Below, one piece after another: positions 37,783 to 49,100 of a stretch of 64,000 bases of DNA (the stretch's first letter is position 1; each line of letters opens with the position of its first letter). Both the position numbers and the translations under genes were made by a program. This DNA comes from Acanthochlamys bracteata (taxonomy: Eukaryota; Streptophyta; Magnoliopsida; Pandanales; Velloziaceae), in assembly GCA_019914995.1 (NCBI GenBank), contig CM034138.1, forward strand, positions 5,033,903-5,097,902, read 5' to 3'. The notes under the pieces are model-generated. The model saw only the letters and a program-made list of their open reading frames with translations. It made no database searches and was not told where the DNA came from.

Positions 37783-37992
37783 GTGTATAAAACCTCTCAC
37801 TTCTATGCAGAACTTTGCGACCGTTTTATTCTCTCCCCGTAAGAAAAACTAGTTCTCCCAATTTGCAAACAAATTGTCTCGAAAAGAAAAACCCTCTCTC
37901 CTCATTCTCGCAAGAAAACAACGAATTCTCTCTCCAAATTCTTTCTCTTCTCGTCATTATACGAAGAGAGAGCTCCGCGAACGACGACGGGA
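37783..37992 (+). promoter_or_regulatory. Right outward promoter: TATA box and leader
   Basis: TATAAAAC (37,786-37,793) is preceded by TATATAG and followed by CTCTCACTTCTATGC, then a CT-rich leader (CTCTCTCCTCATTCTCGCAA, TTCTCTCTCCAAATTC). It is the mirror image of the left promoter and points into the large 41.3-58.9 kb array. The start of transcription would be expected about 25-35 bp after the TATA box. Confidence 0.55.
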
Positions 37993-38094
37993 ATGGGGAG
38001 TCGGCGGCGTTGCGGCGGGAGTTTGACAACGGAGTTCGAGAACAGGCACGAGGGCATTCTCCACACGGCTAGCACGCAAATTCGACAAGGTTAA
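37993..38094 (+). pseudogene. Frameshifted leader ORF in right arm (33 aa)
   Basis: It begins MGSRRRCGGSLTTEFENR like the left-arm frame, then diverges after an extra C (GGGCATTCT) and ends at TAA (38,092-38,094). CAAG|GTTAAC at the end of this segment could be a splice donor, but the left arm has CAAGCGTAAC at the same place, so the donor is not shared. Confidence 0.3.
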
Positions 38095-41030
38095 CAATTT
38101 CCGCATCCTGTTCTTCATAAAGAAAGCAGTAAAACTTTTCTTAGATTGTAGTTTCTTTCCCTTCGGTTTCTCTTCTTTCTTCTACTCGCGGTTTCTTTCT
38201 TAGTCGTGCCGTTTTCTGTTTTCTAATTCAATTCGACCGGAAAGAATGAAAAAGATCGATTCGTATTCTGTGGAGGTGTTGGTTGCGATATATGCCTTTT
38301 TCTGTTTGGGAATTCATGGATAAACTTAGGATTTTGAATTTTCTTTTCAATAACATAATATATCATCATCAAAGGACGGCTTACTTGTTGTTTCATTTCT
38401 TAAACATTTAAAAGAATAGGTATGTTATCTTGTGAAGTTGGACTTACTGCTTTGATTTTGGGTAGTTTAGCTGGTCCCTTTGCAGTCGCATATCTGCTCT
38501 GGTTCTGCTATAAAATTTGCGTTTGTGTTCGACTAACAAATTTTTTGTTTTCTGAGATTTAGAAGTAGTTGCCATATCAGTGTTGACTACTAAAAATATC
38601 AGCAATACTATTTCCTTACACAACACAATATGCATCTATATTCATAACATAAAAGTCTAGAGTAGTGATGCTTCATTTTTGGCATAATGTGTCTAGTCAC
38701 ATTGCTTTGGTGCTCCCATGCTTCCTGTTTTTTCTTGGAGTTGCCTTTTCAATATTCTGTTTGAGTTGTTTCAGGAGGCTTACGATATGTTAAGACAATA
38801 GCTTAGGCATTCATGGCTGATGTTCTTCTGCCGGTAATATTCTTGTTGGTTTGTTCAGTCTAAAGAAATGAATTGGAAGTTGTGTAAATGAGTGCTTGTG
38901 ATATATTGCTTAGCCTATTTATCTGAGGATTTCTCAGAATTCAGTTGTTTATGTGTAGCAAGGGACTCATGCAAGGAAGTTCTCAGTGATGAATAATGCA
39001 AACTGGTAGACTTTTGTAACTAGGTTCCTAGGAGTGTCCTTTAGATGTCGTTGTTAACTTGTTTTGTAGCATTACCAATTGCTTAGTTATTAACACATGC
39101 CAGTTTACTCATCCCTTCTTAATAATACCTCGGCCAGCTTGTTAGTTTGTTAACATATTTGTATGTTTTATTTTGCTTAAATCATTTTTGAAAACTGACG
39201 TAACATTTCCAGTGAGGTATGAGGGTTTGTAGCTGCTTAAGTAGTCAAGTGACTGGAAAGAAAGTCTTAGCTGTGCAGCTATACAAAAAGGGGCTTAGTT
39301 CTGGAGGCGGATAAGAGTGAGATATCATTTGGCTCTGTTACGAACCAAAAGAGGGTGTTGCTCGATGTCTTCTCCTTAAAGTTCCAATTCCTTGAGATAA
39401 GATGCTAACAATACAAACTTGGGAGTTTTGATTACTTCAATAGTAATTCTTTAGGCATATATAGCGATAACCTCCTTTAGAGACCTTTTTTTTTCCTTTT
39501 ATTTATTTTAATTTTTTGTGACCTTTTTGGTATTATATGCAAAATGTATTGTGGTTACCACTCCAAATCATATAGACGACAATACAGACGTTTACTATTG
39601 GAATGGCTTATTAGTGATTTTTTATGCTAGCTGTTGTACTGCTAGACCATGTGTCATGTTCTTTTCTTTCATAACAAATGCAAAACTTAGACCTCTGTTA
39701 GCCCAGTTGAGCATTGAGGTGGTACATTGTTCCTTTGAATTTATATATCATAGAGTTCATGGTATAGCATAATTACAGGCAGCTTCTCTCGAAGAACTCC
39801 TTTGTGATTTTCTATTTTGGTCCTTTGTTTTGATGGTGATGTGTCTCTACAGTACATTGCTCTTCTTAGTAGGTTTGTGCCATTTAGTGTTAGCTGTACT
39901 TGACATGGAGTTTACTGTGGGAAAAAGTTCGACGCTTCAGTTGCTGCATGTTGTATATGTTGTTTAGTATTCAAAATGCTTTTGCCTTGAGTTTACTGTA
40001 TGATTATTTTAATTAAATAATTCGCGATGTCTTTGATGAATACCCAAAAAATACCATTTTCTCTCTGAAAGGCCCTTTGATAATGAAGAAGATGAATTAA
40101 TTTTCTCAATGATTCTTTGAAATCAGCTCTCTAACTTCAACAGTTTTAAACGTTGTTTATGTTTATTGTAGGTTGTAAATGGAACTGCAAATGTTGCTGC
40201 GGTAAAAAGTGTGAAGTTGCTCTGGAGTGTAAAATTCAGTAGGTTAAAGCTATTCCTATTTTGCCTTTGTCGATATGTAGAATCTGCCTATTTGCTTTTG
40301 GCTACAAGTTTTGGGTGCTTTTGTCTTGTCATGCTGCAGGAATTGGTCCACTCAATTATTTTGTCTTAGGTGCAGTTCCTCCGCTCCTACTTTGCATGTA
40401 TTCATAACATTTTTTTTTCTGTGTGGATGTGGATAGAGACACCAAGTTATGTAGATCAACCCATGTTGTCGCTTTCCTACTTCTCTAAATCCTTCTCTTA
40501 TTATTCAATTTACTTAGCTTGCCTGGATACTGATTGTGTTTCATTTCTGACTCTTCATATTAGGTCAAAAGAATCGAGTGCTGATTGGAGGGTTAAGTTT
40601 TCTTCAATGCCGATAATAAATAAAGCAGTCATTCATTAAATTGGTTAAGTTACATGCTTTCTGTATCTTTTGGCTTAGTTGCCTACTGATTGTTTTCCTA
40701 TCTTTCTCTTCATTTTAGGTAAAAGGAAGGCCAACTTTTATTCCATGCTTGGTTGATGTGTTCAACTTCTTAACTTCTTATTTTTCCTGTGTTGTCCTGT
40801 TTCAAGACATTGTTTCAGGTTAAATAACAAATTGAATGCTGGTTGGAGGGTCAACTCTTTGTCAATGCTCTAATCAACCAAGCATGTGGTTTCCCATGTA
40901 CTTAAGTGGCTTGCTTCTTTTAGTCCGCTTCCTTGATGCTTTATTTGCTTAGCCTTCTTTCACACTGGTTGTTTGGGCTTTCCTGTTCGTCCTTTCAGGG
41001 TAAAAGAGTCAATTTTCCCTTGTTGGGATG

Positions 41031-41310
41031 TTGTTAATTTGTAGTTATATATATGATCTAACAGTGTAGTTTCAACTGATAGAGTATTATTTTAGAACCA
41101 TATTTTATTTATCTTCCTTGTCAATAATTGTTACGTCTTCCTTATCTAAACTACAATAGTTCTTTCTTCTATGTTCAATGGATTACTGACTTAGTAAAGC
41201 TCTGATATTGACATTTGGGATTTAGTTGTTGAATTGGCATTTCAGGATTGTAAGTTTCTTAGTAAATCAATTCGGGGGATAAGATATGGTCTAGAAAATA
41301 TTTAAATTAA
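41031..41310. other. Right-side single-copy gap between arm and array
   Basis: About 280 bp of AT-rich DNA with no counterpart seen on the left. No gene, no transposon ends recognised. Confidence 0.4.
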
Positions 41311-42056
41311 GTGGTAAGTTTCTTTCTACATTCAGTTAGCAAAGAATATACTTACTTTTGAAAACCGTTTCCAGTCTGACATGCTTTTAAGACAAAAATG
41401 CATAGCTGTAGCTGCTTTCAATAAAGATAGCGTGGCTTCGAATGACTCCAAGAGTTACTCTAGAAAAATATTTGATGACATACATGATTATTAGTTAAAC
41501 CATTCTTTTAGTAAAATTTTTATGGAAGACTTGGCAAACTTAGAAGGTCACATTGTCCTTCGGTATTCACAAACGTTGAGACGATCAATGTAACAGATGT
41601 TAGAACAATCAGTTATGTAGATACATAAGATGGTTCTCAAAGGGATTTAATACTATTTTCTGTCTAAGATGCTATCCAGTTGTTTTGGTGTTAGAGTAAT
41701 GAGCTTTTGCCTTAAAGTTAGTTTCTCGTTTTAAATTAATGGATTATGTCTAGAAAGTCAAAACCAGAATAATGTAAATTCTCTAAGTAATTCTTGATAG
41801 TTTAGTTTCATGGTCCTCTTTATCATTCTGCTTTTTAACTTTCTAAGTTTGCTTGCGTGTGATTGTTTCTCTTGTGCCTGCTTTGTTTCAGCTCTAAAAA
41901 AGATTACACTTCTGGGAGAGTGTCCAACTTGTCTTCAGTGGTCGCGATCTACTAAGCTATCACTCAACTTAATAGTTAAGTTTTCTTCTCTTATGAATCT
42001 TCGCTGCAACTTCCTACCTTTCTTATTATGCTTGCTTAATTATTTTTCTCCTACCT
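41311..42056 (+). repeat. 740-bp block shared with 45,441-46,176 (copy 1)
   Basis: GGTAAGTTTCTTTCTACATT starts both copies, 4,130 bp apart, and both end at TTTTTCTCCTACCT. They share GTCTGACATGCTTTTAAGAC and GATGACATACATGATTATT. This version of the unit differs from the others, with AATGACTCCAAGAGTTACTC in place of the usual GAATTCAAGAGTTACTC. Confidence 0.9.
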
Positions 42057-45000
42057 CCCACTTTGTTGCAGGTTGTTAAACCAGTGGACTGCCAGTTGGA
42101 GGGTGAATGTGTTAATAAACCAGGAATGTAAGAACCGGGCTAGTTAAGGTGCCTGTTTTCATGATGCTTAAGTTGCTTAAGTTTGTGTTGCTCTGAGTAA
42201 TTAGCTTCTCCAGCTGATCTGATTGTTGAACTAGACATCTTGCAATTTTCTTTTCTGTTTAAGCAATTTAATGAATGGAAGCTTGTTACAAGTAACAGGT
42301 CAGAATTAGTAGTTCATGAATTGTTATTTTGATTCATCTTTGTCTGTAATGTCCCAGAAATGTCTTGTCTGCGTATGCTACTATGTTTGTTGGTTGGAAA
42401 TTTTGGATGCTTCCTTTGCTGCATGTTCTATATGGTGTTTTGTATTGATGAATGCTTAGTAGCAAGTTCTGTTTATTGTCTGACATGCTTTTTGGAGGAA
42501 AAAGCGCAGTCACAGTTGCTTTCTATCGAGATAGCTTATTGTTTTGAGTGAATTCAAGAGTTACTCTAGGAAAGATATTTGATTACTACATTGTTATTCC
42601 CTAAACCATTTTTTCAGAAAATGTTTTGTGGCAGACTTAGTTAACTACAAGGTCTTACTAATCTTGGATATTTGCTAAAGTTGAGACAACCAATATAATA
42701 ACTGTTAGGTCATTCTATTACTTAGACATGTTAGAACATTCTGTTAATCAGTACTATTTTTTTTTTCTATTATGCTATGTAGCTGTGTTGTGGGAAGGCG
42801 ATGAGTTTTTCTCTTTTTGTTTGTGGTTTTAAATTGATACATCTTGCCTAAAAGGTCATAAACTTGAGTAACATAATTTATCTAAGAAATTCTTCATAAA
42901 TAACTCTAGTGCAACATTATTTATATGATATCTTGCCTTGTATTCTCTTTTTGTTTTGCTTATGTCACTTTAAGTCCTTAACTATCTCAAGTTTATCCTC
43001 TTTTGCATCCTTCGTCTTTTAGGTTTCCAGGACTGGGTGATGTAAATAACTGCAAGTGTCATTAAGCTTCTCAATAGGGGGATCTAATCTTTTGTTTGGT
43101 TTAATTTCAGGTTATAAGAATCACGCAAGCGCCGGTGATGAGGTATTATTTTGAACAATGATTGGTATAAGTGAAGCAGTCATTCCCTTGGTGGGTTAAG
43201 GTACACGCTTTTCTTCATTGTGCTGCCTGTATGTCTTGCTTTCATACTGTTTCGTATCCATCTATTCGTTTCAGGTTAAAAGAAGGAAAGAGGTTTTGTT
43301 GGTTCGTCAATTTGCTTCAACGCAAGCAATGAGTTACGCCTCTCCTTGTCTTGATATTTTCTTTGCGAGCTCGTCTGTAGCATTCTGCTTCTTCTTAACT
43401 TTCTAAATTTGCTTGCGTGTGATTGTTTTTCTTGTGCCTGCTTTGTTTCAGCTCTAAAAAAGATTACACTTCTGGATGGGTGTCCAACTTGTCTTCAATG
43501 TTCGCGATCTGCTAAGCTATCACTCAACTTCATAGTTAAGGTTCCTTCTCTTTTGAATCTTCACTCCAACTTACTACCTTTCTTAGTATGCTTGCTTAAT
43601 TATTTATCATCGACCTCGCACTTTGTTTGAGGTAGTTAAACCAGCGGAATGCTAGTTGGATGATGAATGTGTTAATAAACCAGCAATCTAAGTATCGGGC
43701 TAGTTAAGGTGCCTGTTTTCATGATGCTTAAGTTGCTTAAGTTTGTGTTCCGCTGAGTAATTAGCTTCTCCAGCTGATCTGATTGTTGAACTAGACATCA
43801 TGCAATTTTCTTTTCTGTTTCAGCAATTTAATGAAAGGAAGCTTGTTACAAGTAACAGGTCAGAATTTAGGAGTTCATGAATTGTTATTTTGATTCATCT
43901 TTGTCTGTAATGTCCCAAAAATGTCTTGCCTGCTTATGCTACTATGTTTTTGGTCAGAAATTTTGGATGCTTCCTTTGCTGCATGTTCTATGTGGTGTTT
44001 TGTATTAATCAATGCTTAGTAGTAAGTTCTATTTATTGTATGACATGCTTTTTGTAGGAAATAGCACAGTCGCAGTTGCTTTCAATTGAGATAGCTTATT
44101 GTTTCTAGTGAATTCAAGAGTTACTCTAGGAAAGATATTTGATTACTACATCGTTATTCTCTAAACCATTTTTTCAGAAAATGTTTTACGGCAGACTTAC
44201 TTAACTAGAAGGTCATACTAGTCTTGGATGTTCGCCAACGTTGAGACAACCAATATAATAACTGTTAGGTCATTCTATTACTTAGACATGTTAGAACATT
44301 CTGTTATATAGTACTGTTTTTTTTCTACTATGCTATGTAGCTGTTTTGTGGGAAGGTGGCGACTTTTTCTCTTTTGATTCTCGTTTTAAATTGATGCATC
44401 ATACCTAAAATGTCATAAGCTTGAGTAATCATACCTAAAAATGTCATAAACTTGAGTAAGATAATTTCTCTAAGAAATTCTTCGCAAATAACTCTAGTGC
44501 AACATTACTTATATGATATCTTGCTTTCAATTCTCTTTTTGTTTTCGCTTATGTCACTTTAATTCGTTAATTATCTCATGTTTATTCTCTTTTGCATCCT
44601 TCGTCTTTTAGGTTTGGAAGACTGGGTGATCTAAATAACTGCAATTGTGATTAAGCTTCGCAATAGGGGGATCTAATCTTTTGTTTTGTTTAATTTCAGG
44701 ATAAAACAATCATGCAAGCGCTGGTAATGAGGTCTTTTGAACAACGATGGCAATAAGTGAAGCAGTTAGTCGCTTGGTTGGTTAAGGTACGCTTTTTTCT
44801 TAATTTGTCGTGCTGCCTGTATTTCTTGCTTTCGTACTGTCTCGTATCTTTCTACTCGTTTCAGGTTAAAAGAAGTAAAGAGGTTTGGTTGGCGGGTGAA
44901 TTTGCCGTCTACGCCAGCAATGAGATACGCCGCCACTTGCCTTGGTAGTTTAGTTGTAGGCTCGTCTGTATCATTCTGCTTTTTCTTAACTTTCTAAGTT

Positions 45001-45440
45001 TGCTTGCATGTGATTGTTTTTCTTGTGCCTGTTTTGTTTCAGCTCTAAAAAAATTTGACTTCTGGATGGGTGTCCAACTTGTCTTCAATGCTCGCGATCT
45101 ACTAAGCTATCACTCAACTTCATAGTTAAGGTTCCTTCTCTTTTGAATCTTCGTTCCAACTTACTACCTTTCTTAGTATGCTTGCTTAATTGTTTATCTT
45201 TGACCTCACACTTTGTTTGAGGTAGTTAAACCAGCGGAATGCCAGAAGGATGGTGAATGTGTTAATAAACCAGCAATCTAAGTATCGGGCTAGTTAAGGT
45301 GCCTGTTTTCATGATGCTTAAGTTGCTTAAGTTTGTGTTGCACTGAGTAATTAGCTTCTCGAGCTGATCTGATTGTTGAACTAGGTATCGTGCAATTTCT
45401 TTTCCGTTTTGAGCAATTTAATGAGTGGAAGCTTGTACAA

Positions 45441-46176
45441 GTCGTAAGTTTCTTTCTACATTCAGTTAGCAAATAATATACTTACTTTCGAAAACCGTTT
45501 CCAGTCTGACATGCTTTTAAGACAAAAATGTAGCTGTAGCTGCTTTCAATAAAGATAGCGTGGCTTCGAATGACTCCAAGAGTTACTCTAGAAAAATATT
45601 TGATGACATACATGATTATTTGTTAAACCATTCTTCTAGTAAAATTTTTATGGAAGACTTGGCAAAATTAGTTAAACCATCCTTCGATATTCACAAACGT
45701 GAGATGATCAATGTAACAGATGTTAGAACAATCAGTTATGTAGATACATGAGATGGTTCTCAAAGGGATTTGATACTATTTTCTGTCTAAGATGCTATCC
45801 AGTTGTTTTGGGGTTAGAGTAATGAGCTTTTGCCTTAAAGTTTGTTTCTTGTTTTAAATTAATGGATTATGTCTAGAAAGTCAAAACCAGAATAATGTAA
45901 ATTCTCTAAGTAATTCTTGATAGTTTAGTTTCATGGTCCTCTATATCATTCTGCTTTTTAACTTTCTAAGTTTGCTTGCGTGTGATTGTTTCTCTTGTGC
46001 CTGCTTTGTTTCAGCTCTAAAAAAGATTACACTTCTGGGTGGGTGTCCAACTTGTCTTCAGTGGTCGCATCTACTAACTATCACTCAACTTAATAGTTAA
46101 GTTTTCTTCTCTTATGAATCTTCGCTGCAACTTCCTACCTTTCTTATTATGCTTGCTTAATTATTTTTCTCCTACC
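45441..46176 (+). repeat. 740-bp block shared with 41,311-42,056 (copy 2)
   Basis: It sits inside a unit that is 1.95 kb long instead of about 1.56 kb. The joins are abrupt: AGCTTGTACAAG then TCGTAAGTTT on the left, CTCCTACCT then TTATTTGATT on the right. This suggests a copied-in segment from a unit like 41,311-42,056. Confidence 0.9.
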
Positions 46177-49100
46177 TTTATTTGATTACTCTAGGAAAGA
46201 TATTGGATGTTCCTAAATTTGAGACAACCAATATAATAACTATTAGGTAATCCTATTTCTTAGGCATGTTAGAACATTCTGTTAATCAGTACTGTTTTTT
46301 TTCTATTATGCTATGTAGCTGTTTTGTGGGAAGGCGATGAGTTTTTCTCTTTTTGTTTGTGGTTTTAAATTGATACATCTTGTCTAAAAGGTCATAAACT
46401 TGAGTAACATAATTTATCTGAGAAATTCTTCATAAATAACTCTAGTGCAACATTACTTGTATGATATCTTGCCTTGTATTCTCTTTTTGTTTTGCTTATG
46501 TCACTTTAAGTCCTTAACTATCTCATGTTTATCCTCTTTTGCATCCTTCGTCTTTTAGGTTTCTAGGACTGGGTGATCTAAATAACTGCAAGTGTCATTA
46601 AGCTTCTCCATAGGGGGATCTAATCTTCTGTTTGGTTTAATTAAAGGTTATAAGAATCACTCAAGCGCTGGTGATGAGGTATTATTTTGAACAGTGATGG
46701 GTATAAATGAAGCAGTCATTCGCTTGGTTGGTTAAGGTACGCGCTTTTCTGAATTCATTGTGCTGCCTGTATGTCTTGCTTTCATACTGTTTCGTATCCA
46801 TCTATTCGTTCAGGTTAAAAGAACGAAAGAGGTTTTGTTGGTTCGTCAATTTGCCTTCAACGCCAGCAATGAGTTACGCCACTCCTTGTCTTGATAATTT
46901 GTTTGCGAGCTCGTCTGTAGCATTCCGCTTCTTCTTAACTTTCTAAGTTTGCTTGCGTGTGATTGCTTTTCTTGTGGCTGCTTTGTTTCAGCTCTAAAAA
47001 AGATTACACTTCTGGGAGGGTGTCCAACTTGTCTTCAGTGGTCACGATCTACTAAGCTATCACTCAACTTAATAGTTAAGTTTTCTTCTCTTATGAATCT
47101 TCGCTGCAACTTCCTACCTTTCTTATTATGCTTGCTTAATTATTTTTCTCCTACCACCCACTTTGTTGCAGGTTGTTAAACCAGTGGACTGCCAGTTGGA
47201 GGGTCAATGTGTTAATAAACCAGGAATGTAAGATACCGGGCTAGTTAAGGTGCCTGTTTTCATGATACTTAAGTTGCTTAAGTTTGTGTTGCGCTGAGTA
47301 ATTAGTTTCTCCAGCTGATCTGATTGTTGAACTAGAGATCTTGCAATTTAATGAATGGAAGCTTTTTACAAGTAACAGGTCAGAATTAGTAGTTCATGAA
47401 TTGTTATTTTGATTCATCTTTGTGTGTTAATGTCCCAAGAATGTCTTGGCTGCTTATGCTACTATGTTTGTTGGTTGGAAATTTTGGATCTTGCTTTGCT
47501 GCATGTTCTATATGGTGTTTTGTATTAATGAATGCTTAGTAGTAAGTTCTGTTTATTGTCTAACATGCTTTTTGGAGGAAAAAGCGCAGTCGCAGTTGCT
47601 TTCTATCGAGATAGCTTATTGTTTCGAGTGAATTCAAGAGTTACTCTAGGAAAGATATTTGATTATTACATCGTTATTCCCTAAACCATATTTTCAGAAA
47701 ACTTCTAATGGCAGACTTAGTAGTTAGCTACAAGGTCATACTAATCTTGGATGTTCTCCAAATTTGAGACAACCAAGATAATAACTATTAGGTAATCCTA
47801 TTTCTTAGGCAGGTTAGAACATTCTGTTAATCAGTACTGTTTTTTTTTTCTACTATGCTGTGTAGCTGTTTTGTGGGAAGGCGATGAGTTTTTCTCTTTT
47901 TGGTTGTGGTTTTAAATTGATACATCTTGCCTAAAAGGTCATAAACATGAGTAACATAATTTTTTTAAGAAATTCTTGACAAATAACTCTAGTGCAACAT
48001 TACTTATATGATATCTTTCTTTCTGTTCTCTTTTTGTTTTCGGTTATGTCACTTTAATTCGTTAATTATCTCATGTTTATTCTCTTTTGCATCCTTCGTC
48101 TTTTAGGTTTAGAGGAATGGGTGATCTACATAACTGCACTTGTGATTAAGCTTCGCAATAAGGGGATCTAATGTTTTGTTTTGTTTAATTTCAGGTTATA
48201 AGAATCATGCAAGTGCTGGTAATGAGGTCTTCTTTTGAACAATGATGGGAATAAGTGAAGCAGTTATTCGCTTGGTTGGTTGAGGTATGCACTTTTCTGA
48301 ATTCGTCGTGCTGCCTGTATGACTTGCTTTCATACTGTTTCGTATCTTTGTATTCGTTTCAGGTTAAGAAGTAAAGAGGTTTGGTTGGCGTGTGAATTTG
48401 CCTTCAACGCCAGCATTGAGATACGCCGCCACTTGCCTTGATAGTTAGTTGCGAGCTCGTCTGTATCATTCTACTTCTTCTTAACTTTCTAAGTTTGGTT
48501 GCATGTGATTGTTTTTGTTGTGCCTGCTTTGTTTCAGCTCTATAAAAGATTATACTTCTGGATGGGTGTCCAACTTGTCTTCAATTCTCGCGATCTACTA
48601 AGCTATCACTCAACTTCATAGTTAAGGTTCCTTCTCTTTTGAATCTTCGCACCAACTTACTACCTTTCTTAGTATGCTTGCTTAATTATTTATCTTCGAC
48701 CTCGCGCTTTGTTTGAGGTAGTTAAACCAGCGGAATGCCAGTTGGATGGTGAATGTGTTAATAAACCAGCAATCTAAGTATCTGATTGTTGAACTAGACA
48801 TCTTGCAATGTTCTTCTCTGTTTCAGCACTTCAATGAATGGAAGCTTGTTACAAGTAACAGGTCAGAATTAGTAGTTCATGAATTGTTATTTTGGTTCAT
48901 CTTTGTCTGTAATGTCCCAGAAATGTCTTGTCTGCTTATGCTACTATGTTTTTGGTAGGAAATTTTGGATGCTTCCTTTGCCTTTCTGAATTCATTGTGC
49001 TGCCTGTGTGTCTTGCTTTCATAGTATTTCGTATCTTTCTATTCGTTTCAGGTTAAAAGAACTAAAGAAGCTTATTTGGCGGGTCAATTTGCCTTCAACA

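Larger units (their letters stand above)
36232..41030 (+). repeat. Palindrome, right arm
   Basis: Mirror of 30,300-35,757. It holds, outward from the spacer, the mirrored MITE, TATA, leader, a long intron-like stretch (38,230-40,540) and then modules of the repeat family. At 40,563 the sequence GGTCAAAAGAATCGAGTGCT continues to ATTGGAGGGTTAA, and at 40,818 GGTTAAATAACAAATTGAATGC continues to TGGTTGGAGGGTCAACT. Near the spacer the arms look base-for-base identical over 150 bp or more. Farther out, substitutions and indels become frequent. No credible protein gene. Confidence 0.95.

Noticed and set aside
33073..38635. Mirrored 60-63-codon frames (33,073-33,255 plus; 38,444-38,635 minus) as a conserved small protein
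   Set aside because: They run antisense to the proposed outward transcripts. Their similarity is explained by palindrome arm identity, and no domain or coding-type substitution pattern was evident by eye.
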